Made by a program: the position numbers and the translations under genes
Notes under the pieces: model-generated
What the model saw: the letters and a program-made list of their open reading frames with translations, nothing else
Told to the model about the DNA's origin: nothing
Database searches by the model: none
Assembly: GCA_000831005.1 (NCBI GenBank)
Contig: CP007152.1
Location: forward strand, 744,001-808,000
Length of the DNA: 64,000 nucleotides
From: Marinobacter salarius
GTDB taxonomy: Bacteria; Pseudomonadota; Gammaproteobacteria; Pseudomonadales; Oleiphilaceae
Direction: 5' to 3'
Shown: positions 1 to 9,070 of the stretch, in pieces
Numbering within the stretch: the first letter of the stretch is position 1
How the letters are laid out: each line of letters opens with the position of its first letter

Positions 1-148
1 CCGGGGCCAGGAAGGTGCTTGGGAAAACGCTCCAGTGTACTTCGAATTCACCAAAATCCTTTGAGTCGGCATGGCTCTGGCTGGCGAACAGAATCAGGCA
101 CGCCAGCGACAGTATCGCCTGCCAGTGATTGCGACTATGTATGGTCAT
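1..148 (-). CDS. DUF4426 family exported protein (5' part, runs off window edge)
   Basis: Only the first 49 codons are present. They begin with an ATG that overlaps the metW stop as ATGA. The N-terminus is a clear signal peptide: a short basic start, a hydrophobic run ending near LFASQSHA, then a mature part starting DSKDFGEFEVHW. A DUF4426 protein follows metW in Pseudomonas and relatives, and both position and start of the mature region fit. Function is unknown. The overlap suggests translational coupling to metX-metW. Family assignment rests mainly on gene order. Confidence 0.7.
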   Translation of the reverse strand, partial: MTIHSRNHWQAILSLACLILFASQSHADSKDFGEFEVHWSVFPSTFLAP

Positions 149-747
149 GATTCCTCCCGGGTTATCCGGTAAATGGCGATCTGCCCCAACATATTGGGCC
201 AAAGGCGGCTGAGCCAACGATCCTGGTGTTCACCGTCAACCACCGTGCGGTTCAGTATCCGGACGTCCTTGCGGAAGCAGAGGGCTTCAAAATCCTTGAA
301 GGTGCACAGGTGGATGTTAGGGGTGTTGTACCATTTGTACGGTAGCGTTTCGGATTCAGGCATACGACCCCGGCGCATCAGGTACCAGCGCAATCGCCAG
401 TAAGCGAAGTTGGGGAAGGTTACGATGCCCTCGCGGCCCACGCGAAGCATCTCGTCGAGGACCATGTCCGGGCGCCGGACCGCCTGCAAGGCTTGTGTCA
501 TCAGCACGGTGTCGAAGGAGTGATCTTCGAAGTTCCCCAGGCCCTGGGTGTCCAGGTTCTGCTCAATGACGGACACCCCGCGACCCATGCAGGTGGTGAT
601 ATGGTCCGGATTGATTTCCAGGCCAAACCCTGTTGCTCTTTTTTCCCGCTGCAGGTAGTCCAGCAGGGTGCCGTCGCCGCAGCCCAGATCCAGTACATGG
701 CTGCCGGCGCTGATCCATTGCTCGATGATTTTCAGGTCTGTTCTCAT
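145..747 (-). CDS. metW: MetW, methionine biosynthesis SAM-dependent methyltransferase-like protein
   Basis: A 200-residue MetW. The glycine-rich SAM-binding motif VLDLGCGDGTLL lies near residue 20 and the family's NFAYWRLRW near residue 115. I chose the internal ATG at 747 (protein starts MRTDLKII) because GGAGG lies six bases upstream and the family begins there; an upstream ATG in the same frame actually covers the out-of-frame end of metX. metX and metW overlap by ATGA, and MetW is known to partner MetX in homoserine acylation in several proteobacteria. Confidence 0.93.
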   Translation of the reverse strand: MRTDLKIIEQWISAGSHVLDLGCGDGTLLDYLQREKRATGFGLEINPDHITTCMGRGVSVIEQNLDTQGLGNFEDHSFDTVLMTQALQAVRRPDMVLDEMLRVGREGIVTFPNFAYWRLRWYLMRRGRMPESETLPYKWYNTPNIHLCTFKDFEALCFRKDVRILNRTVVDGEHQDRWLSRLWPNMLGQIAIYRITREES

Positions 748-1891
748 GCGCCTACCTCCCGTGCGACCCGGTCCATGTAGGAATGGAAGATGGCGGTGTA
801 ACGTGGTGTGGGAATCAGGAAGCGTCATGCCCCCAGGGTGCGTCGATTTCAGCATAGCTGACCTTGCAGCGGGCCGCGATCATGGCATTTACTAATTCCT
901 CGGACCGTGCCGGGGTAAACCGCCAGTCGGTGCTGAACGACACGACAAGGAATTCGCAGCGCGCACGGAGCAGCGCCTTTGCCAGGTCATTGTCGTGCTC
1001 GTAGGCTGGGTCAAAGTAATCCAGAGCCTTGGTCATCAGCAGGTAGGTATTGGCGTCGAATGACTCCGAGAAGCGCTCACCCTGGTAACGCAGGTAACTC
1101 TCCACCTGGAACTCTGCGTCATAGCCGAACTTGTAGGCCTGGTCGCGCAGTTCGCGGCCAAATTTCTCGCCCATGGAGGCGTCGGACAGATAGGTAATGT
1201 GGCCCACCATGCGTGCCAGCATCAGCCCCCGGCGCGGCAATGTGTCGTGCTCATAGTAGCGGCCGTCGTGGAACTCACGGTCGGACGTGATCGCCTGTCG
1301 CGCCACTTCATTGAAGGCGATGTTCTGGGCACTCAGGCGTGGTGTGGAAGCAATGGTCACGGCATGCCGCAAACGGTCCGGGTAGTCCAGGCTCCACTGA
1401 AGCGCCTGCATCCCGCCGAGGGAGCCTCCCACTACGGCGGCCCAACATTCAATGCCGAGCCGATCAGCCAGTAACGCCTGGCTGTGGACCCAGTCGCGTA
1501 CCGTGATCACCGGGAAATCAGGGCCGTAGGGCTGGCCGGTTTTCGGATTGACGCTGCCGGGTCCGGTGCTGCCATGGCAGCCACCCAGATTGTTTAGGCT
1601 GACAACGAAAAACCGGTTGGTATCGATGGGCTTGCCGGGGCCAATGCAGCTGTCCCACCATCCCGGCTTGCGGTCTTCCTTGCTGTGATAACCGGCGGCA
1701 TGGTGGTGGCCGCTGAGGGCGTGACAAATCAATACCGCGTTGGTGGCATCCGCATTCAGCTTGCCGTAAGTCTCAATCACCAGATCGTAACTCTCCAGCG
1801 TCTGACCGCAGGCGAGAGTGATCGGTGTATCGAAGTGCAGTGTCTGTGGGGTGACTATCCCGACAGAATCCGTTGGCAAGGGATCGGGCAT
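744..1891 (-). CDS. metX: MetX, homoserine O-acyltransferase (one frameshift near C-terminus)
   Basis: Alpha/beta-hydrolase-fold acyltransferase that activates homoserine for methionine synthesis. The nucleophile Ser157 sits in GGSLGGMQ, the aspartate in FSTDWRF, and the histidine in the last motif PWGHDA. The acyl donor (acetyl- or succinyl-CoA) cannot be told from what I see; pseudomonad MetX enzymes are often succinyltransferases. Near position 820 a single T is missing from a TTT run, which stops the frame at GHDAS. In the next frame the normal tail continues ([15 protein letters not shown]) to a stop overlapping the metW ATG. Restored length is 382 residues, normal for the family. Probably a sequencing error. 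Confidence 0.92.
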
Positions 1892-2045
1892 TGGCGCGAC
1901 AGGTTCCTGATTCAGTCCGTATTATCTGGAAGACGTTTCAGGCAATGGCCGGGCGGAAACCTGCATGTAAGTGCAGGCCTAATTGATATGGCCAGGCGAT
2001 TGCCAGCCAAGCAGTTTAAAGGCCGGCCTGCATGGCTGCAACCGC

Positions 2046-2079
2046 CATTTCCGGCGCCGGTCAGACCGCGCCGGAAATG
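2046..2079. repeat. 12-bp perfect inverted repeat around the stop codon of the dynamin-like gene
   Basis: Arms at 2046-2057 and 2068-2079 (CATTTCCGGCGC and its complement) flank a ten-base loop that contains the TGA stop (2061-2063) of the gene on the minus strand. There is no T run on either side, so it is not a classic intrinsic terminator. It could still end or stabilise transcripts running toward metX. Confidence 0.6.
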
Positions 2080-4022
2080 TTGACCACCTTCTGTTGGATC
2101 AGGGTGGGTGCCGGTTTACGGATTTGCCGCTGCATGGCATCAGCCAGTTCAAGCTGGCGCGTCAGATCGCTGATGGTGTTCTGCAGTCGTTCGCGTTCGG
2201 CCCGGCTGTCGCGGTCGCTGCGAACCATGTCCCGGAGGCGGCGGATCTGGTGCTCCAGCAACTGTTTCTGTTCCATGGAGTACTGCATGATTGGTAGTAG
2301 TGCTTCCGATGGCCAGCGTTCGACATCGGCCCGCACGCGCAGATGCAGTGTTCGGGCTTCGCCCACCATCACGTTGAAGAAGCGCCTGACCAGAAGCGAC
2401 TGCTCCGTCAACAGATTTTTGGGGCTGATGCGGAAGCGTTTTGCCTTCTTGCGCAGTTCGCGGATGGCAATAACGTGACGACCTGCCCGTAATGGAATTG
2501 GCTCCAGGTGACGGGCCCGGGTGTCTTCGTTGTAGCGGCGGTAGATGGCGCCCACCATTTTTTCGGCCAGCCGCCCTTCGCTGAGAAGGTTGCTCAGATC
2601 ATTTTCCAGCAGCTCGAAGAAATGATCCATGCTGTGGTTCATGCCGGCAGTGGTCCAGCTCTTCGACATCTTCTGGCGGACTTTCTCGGCATGGGACTCA
2701 AACCGATCCTCGCTGACCAGCCCCTTGAGCATCTCGCCCTGGGAATCCATCAGCCGGCGGCTGGACCGGAGCGTAATCAGCTTCTTGTAGTAGAAGTCAT
2801 AGTCCCGCTGGGCGCGGTCGGCCAAGCGCCGCAGTGCGTCAGTGTCCATGGTGACGCCAGAACAGGCTTGCAGCTCTTCTTCCAGTGCGTCCAGCCGGTT
2901 TTGCATGGCGGCCTGACTGTTCTGCAGCATGCCCAACAGGTCGTTGATCAGGCTCTGTGTAATCAGCTGTTCCTTGTGCATCAGGATGCGCTGGATGATC
3001 AACTGTTCCAGTTGGGCGAGGTTCGAACGTTCAAGCAGTTCTTCGTTGCCTTTGACCCGGGCCAGCAGACCTTGCTTGGCGGACAGCGGTATCACGTCGT
3101 TCTGGCGCATGCGAGGTGGTCAGCGGTGTAGCCACGCACCCGGTCAATGGCTTCCTGGGTATGCTTCTCGCCCTGGAGGTCGTCCCAGAGCACGTCGATC
3201 TTGTTGAGCACTGCGAATCGGCCAGCGCGGTGGTCGGCGTGCTCGGTGTCGATGTGATCCTTCCAGATCGTCATGTCGCTGGCAGTGACGCCGGTATCCG
3301 CGCTCAACAGGAAGATAATGGCGTGGGCGCGAGGCAACATACTGATGGTCAGTTCTGGCTCTGAGCCGAGAGCGTTGAGCCCCGGGGTGTCCAGTATGCG
3401 CAGGCCGCGTTCGAACAACGGATGGCGAATGCTGATCTGGGCGTTGCGCCAGGCCGGCACCACGACATTACCCGGCTTGTTGCGGTCATGCTCCAGCATG
3501 TCCTCGTCGAAACCCAGTTTGCGGGCTTCCTGCGGAGTGACGCTCTTTACGCGAGCCACTTCCGCCAGAACTTCCCGCATGATTTCCGGGTCGCGCTCGT
3601 CCAGGTCGTGTTTGACCCAGCGTTCGGGCTGTTTGCGCAGTTGCTGCAGGGAGAGCTCGCCGGTCCTGGTTTCGATCGGGAGCAGCAACAGGTAGTTGCT
3701 GTTTGACGTGCGGTCAAAGAACAGCTCAGTCGGGCACATGGTGGTGCGGCCCGCCTGGGATGGCAGCATGCGCTGGCCGTATTCTGAAAAGAAGAGGGCG
3801 TTGATCAGTTCCGTCTTGCCGCGGGAATACTCACCCACGAAAGCAATGGTGAGTTCGTCTTCGATCAGCAGCTCAAGGCCGTGACGAATGCGGTTGCTGA
3901 CATCGTCTGAAAACAGGTTGTTGTCCTGCAGCCACAGACGGTAGCGACCGATCTGCCTGATCAGTTCTTTTTCCAGCCGTGGTAGGCTCTACCTGCTGCG
4001 ACAGGGTTCCTTGCTTGTTCAT
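2061..4022 (-). CDS. Dynamin-like GTPase family protein (two frameshifts)
   Basis: A large GTPase of about 653 residues once two frame breaks are repaired. The P-loop GEYSRGKTE lies near residue 65, the switch/G3 motif is LDTPGL and the G4 motif is NKID. The C-terminal half is rich in charged heptads, consistent with the helical stalk of bacterial dynamins, which act on membranes. Breaks: near 4000 one base must be removed so that RLEKELIRQIGRYRLW joins the P-loop; near 3112 one C is missing, joining YTADHL to RMRQNDVIP. The start at 4022 (MNKQGTLSQQ) is the first ATG upstream. Substrate and partners are unknown. Confidence 0.82.
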
Positions 4023-4171
4023 CGGACCATCCTTCTGCGCGACTTCCGGGCGACTGCGTTGGATCTTGGTTGGTTAAAGTTGTGCCAAAAATATAGCTAA
4101 TGTTACCGCATTGGCGCGGCAAATCTGCGGCGGCGATCACGGGTCTGTATAGCAGGGCGACGTGTAGAAGG

Positions 4172-4209
4172 AAAAAAGTGCAGCTGATTCAGATAGATGA
4201 ACCAGCTGC
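4172..4209 (-). terminator. Rho-independent terminator of yggS-proC-yggT
   Basis: Read on the minus strand, arms at 4198-4209 and 4180-4191 form a 12-bp stem with one G-T pair and a six-base loop, followed shortly by six Ts. It lies about 60 bases after the yggT stop. Confidence 0.8.
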
Positions 4210-4265
4210 AGGTGAGAGTAGTTTATTGTCCTGATATGTAACGGAATGTGTTTTTGAGAGGTGGT

Positions 4266-4847
4266 CTACATTCCGACGATGGAGCCCATGCCGGCGGCTA
4301 CCTTCATGTGGTCGATCACCACCGAAACCACATTGAGGATCAGGAACACGATAATCGGGGACAGATCCAGGCCGCCCATGGATGGCATCACATTGCGTAC
4401 GGGGCGCATCACGGGTTCGGTGATCTGCGCAACCAGTTGGATAGCAGGGTGGCCGCTTTGTGGCGCAATCCAGCTGACGACCACGACTGCAATGACGGAC
4501 CAGAAGTAGATCTTAACGATCAGATCAAGAACGTTAAGGATAGCCCAGCTGAGCAGGGTGAGCGGGTTGATCGCCGGTATGCTGCTGTTCAGGGCCACAA
4601 GAATGAGGAAAAAGGTGATCGCCTGGATGATGACCGCCAGCACCAGGGCTGCGCCGTCGATACCGCCCCAACCGGGAATAAAGCGGCGAAGCGGACGCAG
4701 CAGCGGGTTGGTGGCTTTCACAACAAACTGCGAGATCGGATTGTAGAAATCCGCCCTGGCCAGTTGCAGCAAAAAGCGCAGCAGCACGATCGTCAGGTAG
4801 AACGTCGAGGCAATGAGCAGAATGGTGATCAGAATGTCAGCCAGCAT
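4266..4847 (-). CDS. yggT: YggT family integral membrane protein
   Basis: A 193-residue protein with two YGGT repeats. Each has a transmembrane helix followed by the signature ending in NPLLRPLRR (around residue 50) and EPVMRPVRN (around residue 150). At least four hydrophobic segments are visible. The family is linked to membrane and osmotic functions, but its biochemical role is unsettled. It sits 23 bases after proC in the same direction, the usual yggS-proC-yggT arrangement, and is followed by a terminator. Confidence 0.92.
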   Translation of the reverse strand: MLADILITILLIASTFYLTIVLLRFLLQLARADFYNPISQFVVKATNPLLRPLRRFIPGWGGIDGAALVLAVIIQAITFFLILVALNSSIPAINPLTLLSWAILNVLDLIVKIYFWSVIAVVVVSWIAPQSGHPAIQLVAQITEPVMRPVRNVMPSMGGLDLSPIIVFLILNVVSVVIDHMKVAAGMGSIVGM

Positions 4848-4870
4848 GAAGCCGTGTCTCCCGTTATTGG

Positions 4871-5704
4871 TTACTGTTTATTGGCGAGTTCTTTGGCCAT
4901 TTCCCCGGAGCGCTTGTAAGCGGCTGAGTAGGCCTTCTTGACCAGATCTCTCATGCCACCTTCTTCAAAGGTCTGGATGGCCTGTTCTGTGGTGCCACCG
5001 GGAGACATGACATTGCGTTTGAGCTGGCCGGGGTCGTGTTCACTGCGTCCTGCCATTTCGGCGGCGCCGGCCATGGTCTGGATTGCCAGTGCGCGTGCGG
5101 TCTCGCCGGCAATGCCGGCATCGGTGGCCGCCTCTTCCAGTGCTTCCAGCATCAGGAAGAAATAGGCGGGGCCGCTGCCAGAAAGTGCAGTCACTGCATG
5201 CAGGAGGGATTCGTCCTCCACCCAGAGCGCCGAGCCAATGCTGTTAAAGACCGACTCCACCATGGTCTTCTGCTTTTCCTTGACCTGATCATTGGCATAG
5301 AGCCCGGCAGCCCCTTTACCAACCAGCGATGGCGTGTTGGGCATCACGCGCACCAGCGGCAGTCCGCCACCGAGCCACTCGTCCAGGGTGGAAGCTTCCA
5401 GCCCGGCCGCGATCGACACCATTAGCGGGCGGGTGTTCTGCACCACCGGGGCGATGTCTGAGCAAACACTTGCCATAACCTGTGGCTTCACCGCCAGAAC
5501 CACCATGTCCGCCTGCTCGGCGCAGTAACGATTGTCGGTGGTGACGCTGACACCAAATTGTTTGCGGATGGATTGAAGATGGTTGTCATCGGGGGCGCTG
5601 ACCCAGATGTTGGCGGCCTTGAAGCCGCTGTCCAGCATGCCACCGATGATGGCGCTGGCCATGTTGCCGGCACCGATAAACGAAATCGTTGGTGATGTGC
5701 TCAA
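4871..5704 (-). CDS. proC: ProC, pyrroline-5-carboxylate reductase
   Basis: A 277-residue NAD(P)H-dependent reductase for the last step of proline synthesis. The Rossmann motif FIGAGNMASAIIGG starts at residue 9. The conserved VRVMPNTP is in the middle, and the C-terminal signature ALSGSGPAYFF is followed by MSPGGTTEQA. Full length with no frame break. It lies between yggS and yggT on the same strand. Identification is secure. Confidence 0.96.
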   Translation of the reverse strand: MSTSPTISFIGAGNMASAIIGGMLDSGFKAANIWVSAPDDNHLQSIRKQFGVSVTTDNRYCAEQADMVVLAVKPQVMASVCSDIAPVVQNTRPLMVSIAAGLEASTLDEWLGGGLPLVRVMPNTPSLVGKGAAGLYANDQVKEKQKTMVESVFNSIGSALWVEDESLLHAVTALSGSGPAYFFLMLEALEEAATDAGIAGETARALAIQTMAGAAEMAGRSEHDPGQLKRNVMSPGGTTEQAIQTFEEGGMRDLVKKAYSAAYKRSGEMAKELANKQ

Positions 5705-5787
5705 GGTTCACTCCACGTTTGGATCAGTAGTGGTCAATTGTCAGTCTGCCGCTGATGATAACAGGATCTGGGCCTGTCAGCTTCCGG

Positions 5788-6480
5788 TTACCGAGGCCCG
5801 AACAGGGCGGTACCGACTCTTACCCAGGTTGCGCCCTCCTCAATGGCCATCTCAAGGTCGCCGGACATGCCCATGGAGAGGGTGTCCAGCGGACCGCAGC
5901 CGGGAGCCTCCTGGCGCATGTGCTTCAGCGCATTGGCCAACTTGCGAAAACTTGAGCGTAACTCCGCCTCGGGCTGATCCGGGTCCGGAATCGCCATCAG
6001 CCCCCTGAGCGAGAGATTTGGCATCTCTTCGATGGCGTCTGCCATGTTGGTGAGATCCTTCAGGGTACAACCGGACTTGCTCTCCTCATTGTTGATGTTC
6101 ACCTGAAGGCAGATATTCAACGGCGGGAGAGTGGAAGGGCGCTGATCGTTCAGGCGCTGAGCAATCTTGAGTCGGTCAACGCTGTGTGCCCAGGCAAATG
6201 CCCCGGCAATCTGGCGGGTCTTGTTGGATTGAATGGGGCCTATAAAGTGCCATTCGATGGCGTCCAGTTCCTTCAGCTCCTCCATTTTGTCCAGAGCTTC
6301 CTGAACGTAGTTTTCACCAAATGCCCGTTGGCCGGCGCTGTAAGCCGTGCGAAGCTCGTCGGCCGGGCGCGTCTTACTGACCGCCAGCAGATGCACGGAA
6401 CCCGCGCTGCGGCCGGCCTTCAATGTTGCTTTTTGTATGCGTCGGGTTACGCTCCCGATGTTGTCTGCTATGCTGCTCAT
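5788..6480 (-). CDS. yggS: YggS/PLPBP family pyridoxal phosphate homeostasis protein
   Basis: A 230-residue COG0325 protein that binds pyridoxal 5'-phosphate without known catalysis and buffers vitamin B6 and amino-acid pools. The PLP lysine is in LLAVSKTRP near residue 36. Other family motifs are FGENYVQE, WHFIGPIQSNK and SMGMSGDLEMAIEEG. It is the first gene of the minus-strand group yggS-proC-yggT and is divergent from pilT, as in Pseudomonas. Start context is ordinary; length is normal. Confidence 0.95.
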   Translation of the reverse strand: MSSIADNIGSVTRRIQKATLKAGRSAGSVHLLAVSKTRPADELRTAYSAGQRAFGENYVQEALDKMEELKELDAIEWHFIGPIQSNKTRQIAGAFAWAHSVDRLKIAQRLNDQRPSTLPPLNICLQVNINNEESKSGCTLKDLTNMADAIEEMPNLSLRGLMAIPDPDQPEAELRSSFRKLANALKHMRQEAPGCGPLDTLSMGMSGDLEMAIEEGATWVRVGTALFGPR

Positions 6481-6625
6481 AGTGCGAATCCGCCGATTCC
6501 GGTCAGTCTCTGATACGCTGACACGTTACCCGCAGGTTACTGAAATGCCAAGTGAAGCCGTTCAGTGCCAATGACCGGAGCCGGCGCATACCGGGATAAA
6601 AGAAAAAAGCCTTCCGAGGACCCCT

Positions 6626-7659
6626 ATGGATATTACTGAACTGCTTGCCTTTTCGGCCAAACAGGGCGCATCAGACTTGCACCTGTCTGCCGGCCTTCCC
6701 CCGATGATCCGTGTTGATGGCGATGTCCGCCGCATCAACCTTCCGCCAATGGAGCATAAAGAAGTCCATGGGCTGATCTACGACATCATGAACGACAAGC
6801 AGCGCAAGGACTACGAAGAGTTCCTGGAGACCGACTTCTCCTTCGAGGTGCCTGGTGTCGCCCGCTTCCGTGTTAACGCGTTTAACCAGAACCGTGGCTC
6901 CGGTGCTGTCTTCCGGACCATCCCGTCAAAGGTACTGACGATGGAAGACCTCGGTATGGGGCAGGTGTTCAAGGACATCGCCTCTGTGCCACGAGGTCTG
7001 GTGCTGGTTACGGGCCCAACAGGCTCCGGTAAGTCCACCACCCTGGCGGCGATGATCGACTACATCAACGACAGCCGCTATGAGCACATCCTCACCATCG
7101 AGGACCCCATCGAATTCGTACACGAATCCAAGAAGTGCCTGCTGAACCAGCGGGAAGTGCATCGTGACACCCTGGGCTTCAACGAAGCCTGCGCTCCGCA
7201 CTGCGGGAAGACCCGGACATTATCCTGGTCGGCGAGCTGCGGGACCTGGAAACCATCCGCCTGGCCCTGACGGCGGCGGAAACCGGTCACCTGGTGTTCG
7301 GCACCCTGCACACCACCTCGGCGGCCAAAACCATCGACCGCGTGGTGGACGTGTTCCCGGCGGAAGAGAAGTCCATGGTTCGGTCCATGTTGTCGGAATC
7401 ATTGCAGGCGGTTATCTCCCAGACCCTGATGAAGAAAATGGGCGGCGGCCGGATTGCGGCACACGAAATCATGATTGGCACCTCGGCGATCCGAAACCTG
7501 ATTCGTGAAGACAAGATCGCGCAGATGTACTCGGCGATCCAGACCGGCGGTTCCCTGGGCATGACAACTCTGGATCAGTGCTTGGAAAAACTCTTGAAGA
7601 AAGGCCTGATTTCCCGCGAAGCCGCGAGAATGAAAGCAAAAATGCCGGATAATTTCTAA
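6626..7659 (+). CDS. pilT: PilT, type IV pilus retraction ATPase (one frameshift)
   Basis: Hexameric motor that depolymerises pili for twitching motility, 344 residues when repaired. Walker A GPTGSGKST is at residues 130-138, the Walker B region reads ILVGELRD, the His box is TGHLVFGTLHT, and the PilT-specific AIRNLIRE motif is present. Near 7190 one C is missing from GCCCTG, so the frame runs into ACAPHCGK; one base restores EALRSALREDPD. Followed by a structured intergenic element and pilU. It begins MDITELLAFSAKQGASDLHL, as in Pseudomonas PilT. Confidence 0.95.
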
Positions 7660-7689
7660 ACTTTGTAGAAGGTTCGGCAAAAGTTCGGA

Positions 7690-7797
7690 GGGTGTCGGGC
7701 AGTGCCTGTTCCAGGGACGTCAAAAACATGGATGTTTTTGTCGAGCGCACATGGACGTGTTCACGGCGTGCCCTGGAACAGGCGCTGGCCGACACCC
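7690..7797 (+). ncRNA. TwoAYGGAY-like structured element A (pilT-pilU intergenic)
   Basis: A 27-bp imperfect outer stem (7690-7716 with 7771-7797) encloses two hairpins. Hairpin 1 at 7721-7740 has a 7-bp stem and loop ATGGAT. Hairpin 2 at 7747-7760 has stem GCAC/GTGT and loop ATGGAC. A GAGCG linker separates them and GGCGTG precedes the closing arm. Elements at 17971 and 32415 share core and fold with different stem sequences, so the structure is conserved more than the sequence. The layout matches my recollection of the TwoAYGGAY RNA motif. ANGGAN hexaloops are also the preferred CsrA/RsmA site. Confidence 0.72.
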
Positions 7798-7833
7798 AAA
7801 TCACCGAAAGCCAGAAACACAGGTAAAAAGATC

Positions 7834-8955
7834 ATGGAATTCGAAAAACTGCTCCGTTTGATGGTGGACAAAGGCGGCTCCGACCTTTTCATTACTGCCG
7901 GTGTGCCACCCTCCATGAAGGTCAACGGCAAGGTCCTGCCTGTCACCAAGAATGCATTGACGCCGGAGCAGACGAGGGAGTTCGTCTATGGCGCCATGAA
8001 CGACAAGCAGCGGGTCGAATTCGAAGAAAGCCACGAGTGTAACTTCGCCATCAGTGCCCGAGGCATCGGTCGCTTCCGTGTCAGCGCCTTCTTCCAGCGC
8101 AACCTCTGCGGCATGGTCCTGCGGCGGATCGAGGTGAAAATCCCGCAGATTGATGACCTGGCACTGCCGGAAATCATCAAGGATCTGGCCATGACCAAGC
8201 GTGGCCTGATCATGTTCGTGGGTGCCACCGGTACCGGTAAGTCCACCTCGCTGGCGGCTATGCTCGGGCATCGTAACCGCAACAGCCGGGGCCACATTAT
8301 CTCCATCGAAGACCCCATCGAATTCGTGCACCAGCACCAGGGCTGTATCGTGACCCAGCGAGAGGTGGGCATCGATACCGATAGCTTTGAAGTGGCTCTG
8401 AAGAACACCCTGCGCCAGGCACCGGACGTGATCCTCATCGGTGAGGTGCGTACCCGCCAGACCATGGAATACTCTGTGCAGTTTGCTGAAACCGGCCACC
8501 TGTGCCTCGCTACCCTGCACGCCAACAACGCCAACCAGGCGCTGGACCGGATTATCCAGTTCTTCCCGCCGGAACAGCACAACCAGATCTGGATGGACCT
8601 GTCCCTGAACCTCAAGGCCATCGTCGCTCAACAGTTGATCCCGACGCCGGACGGGCAGGGCCGCAAAGCCGTCATTGAAGTGTTGATCAACACACCGTTG
8701 GTCGCGGACCTGATTCGAAAAGGCGAAGTGCACCGACTTAAGGAACTGATGTCCAAGTCCAACGAGAGCGGCATGCGCACCTTTGATCAGGCGCTTTATG
8801 AACTCTATGCCGAAGGCTCCATCACTTATGAGGATGCCCTCGCGCACGCGGATTCAGCCAACGACCTGCGCCTGATGATCAAGCTGGGTGCCGATTCCCA
8901 GGGCGCTGACAAGCTGGCTTCCAGTGTCGACAAGTTGTCGATCCAGGACGATTGA
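7834..8955 (+). CDS. pilU: PilU, PilT-dependent type IV pilus retraction ATPase
   Basis: A 373-residue PilT paralogue that aids retraction. Walker A is GATGTGKST, Walker B region ILIGEVRT, His box ETGHLCLATLHA. The long C-terminal tail after residue 340 is typical of PilU and absent from PilT. I start at the ATG at 7834 (MEFEKLLRLM) because AGG lies just upstream and homologues begin there; the frame stays open further upstream through the structured repeat. Intact, unlike pilT. Confidence 0.95.
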   Translation: MEFEKLLRLMVDKGGSDLFITAGVPPSMKVNGKVLPVTKNALTPEQTREFVYGAMNDKQRVEFEESHECNFAISARGIGRFRVSAFFQRNLCGMVLRRIEVKIPQIDDLALPEIIKDLAMTKRGLIMFVGATGTGKSTSLAAMLGHRNRNSRGHIISIEDPIEFVHQHQGCIVTQREVGIDTDSFEVALKNTLRQAPDVILIGEVRTRQTMEYSVQFAETGHLCLATLHANNANQALDRIIQFFPPEQHNQIWMDLSLNLKAIVAQQLIPTPDGQGRKAVIEVLINTPLVADLIRKGEVHRLKELMSKSNESGMRTFDQALYELYAEGSITYEDALAHADSANDLRLMIKLGADSQGADKLASSVDKLSIQDD

Positions 8956-9070
8956 TCGAGGATTAGACTAAAGTAGTAAACAATTAGGGTTCTGAATCAG
9001 TAGGGATGGCATTTGAGGCCATTGGCCCGTGATGCGTATACTCCGCTCCGACGATCATCCAGGGGGATTT

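Noticed and set aside
7660..7833. Upstream extension of pilU through the pilT-pilU gap
   Set aside because: The extension translates the structured hairpin element; homologues start at 7834.
7801..8847. A 348-codon open frame antisense to pilU
   Set aside because: Lies entirely opposite the conserved ATPase motifs of pilU; no ribosome site or recognisable domain.
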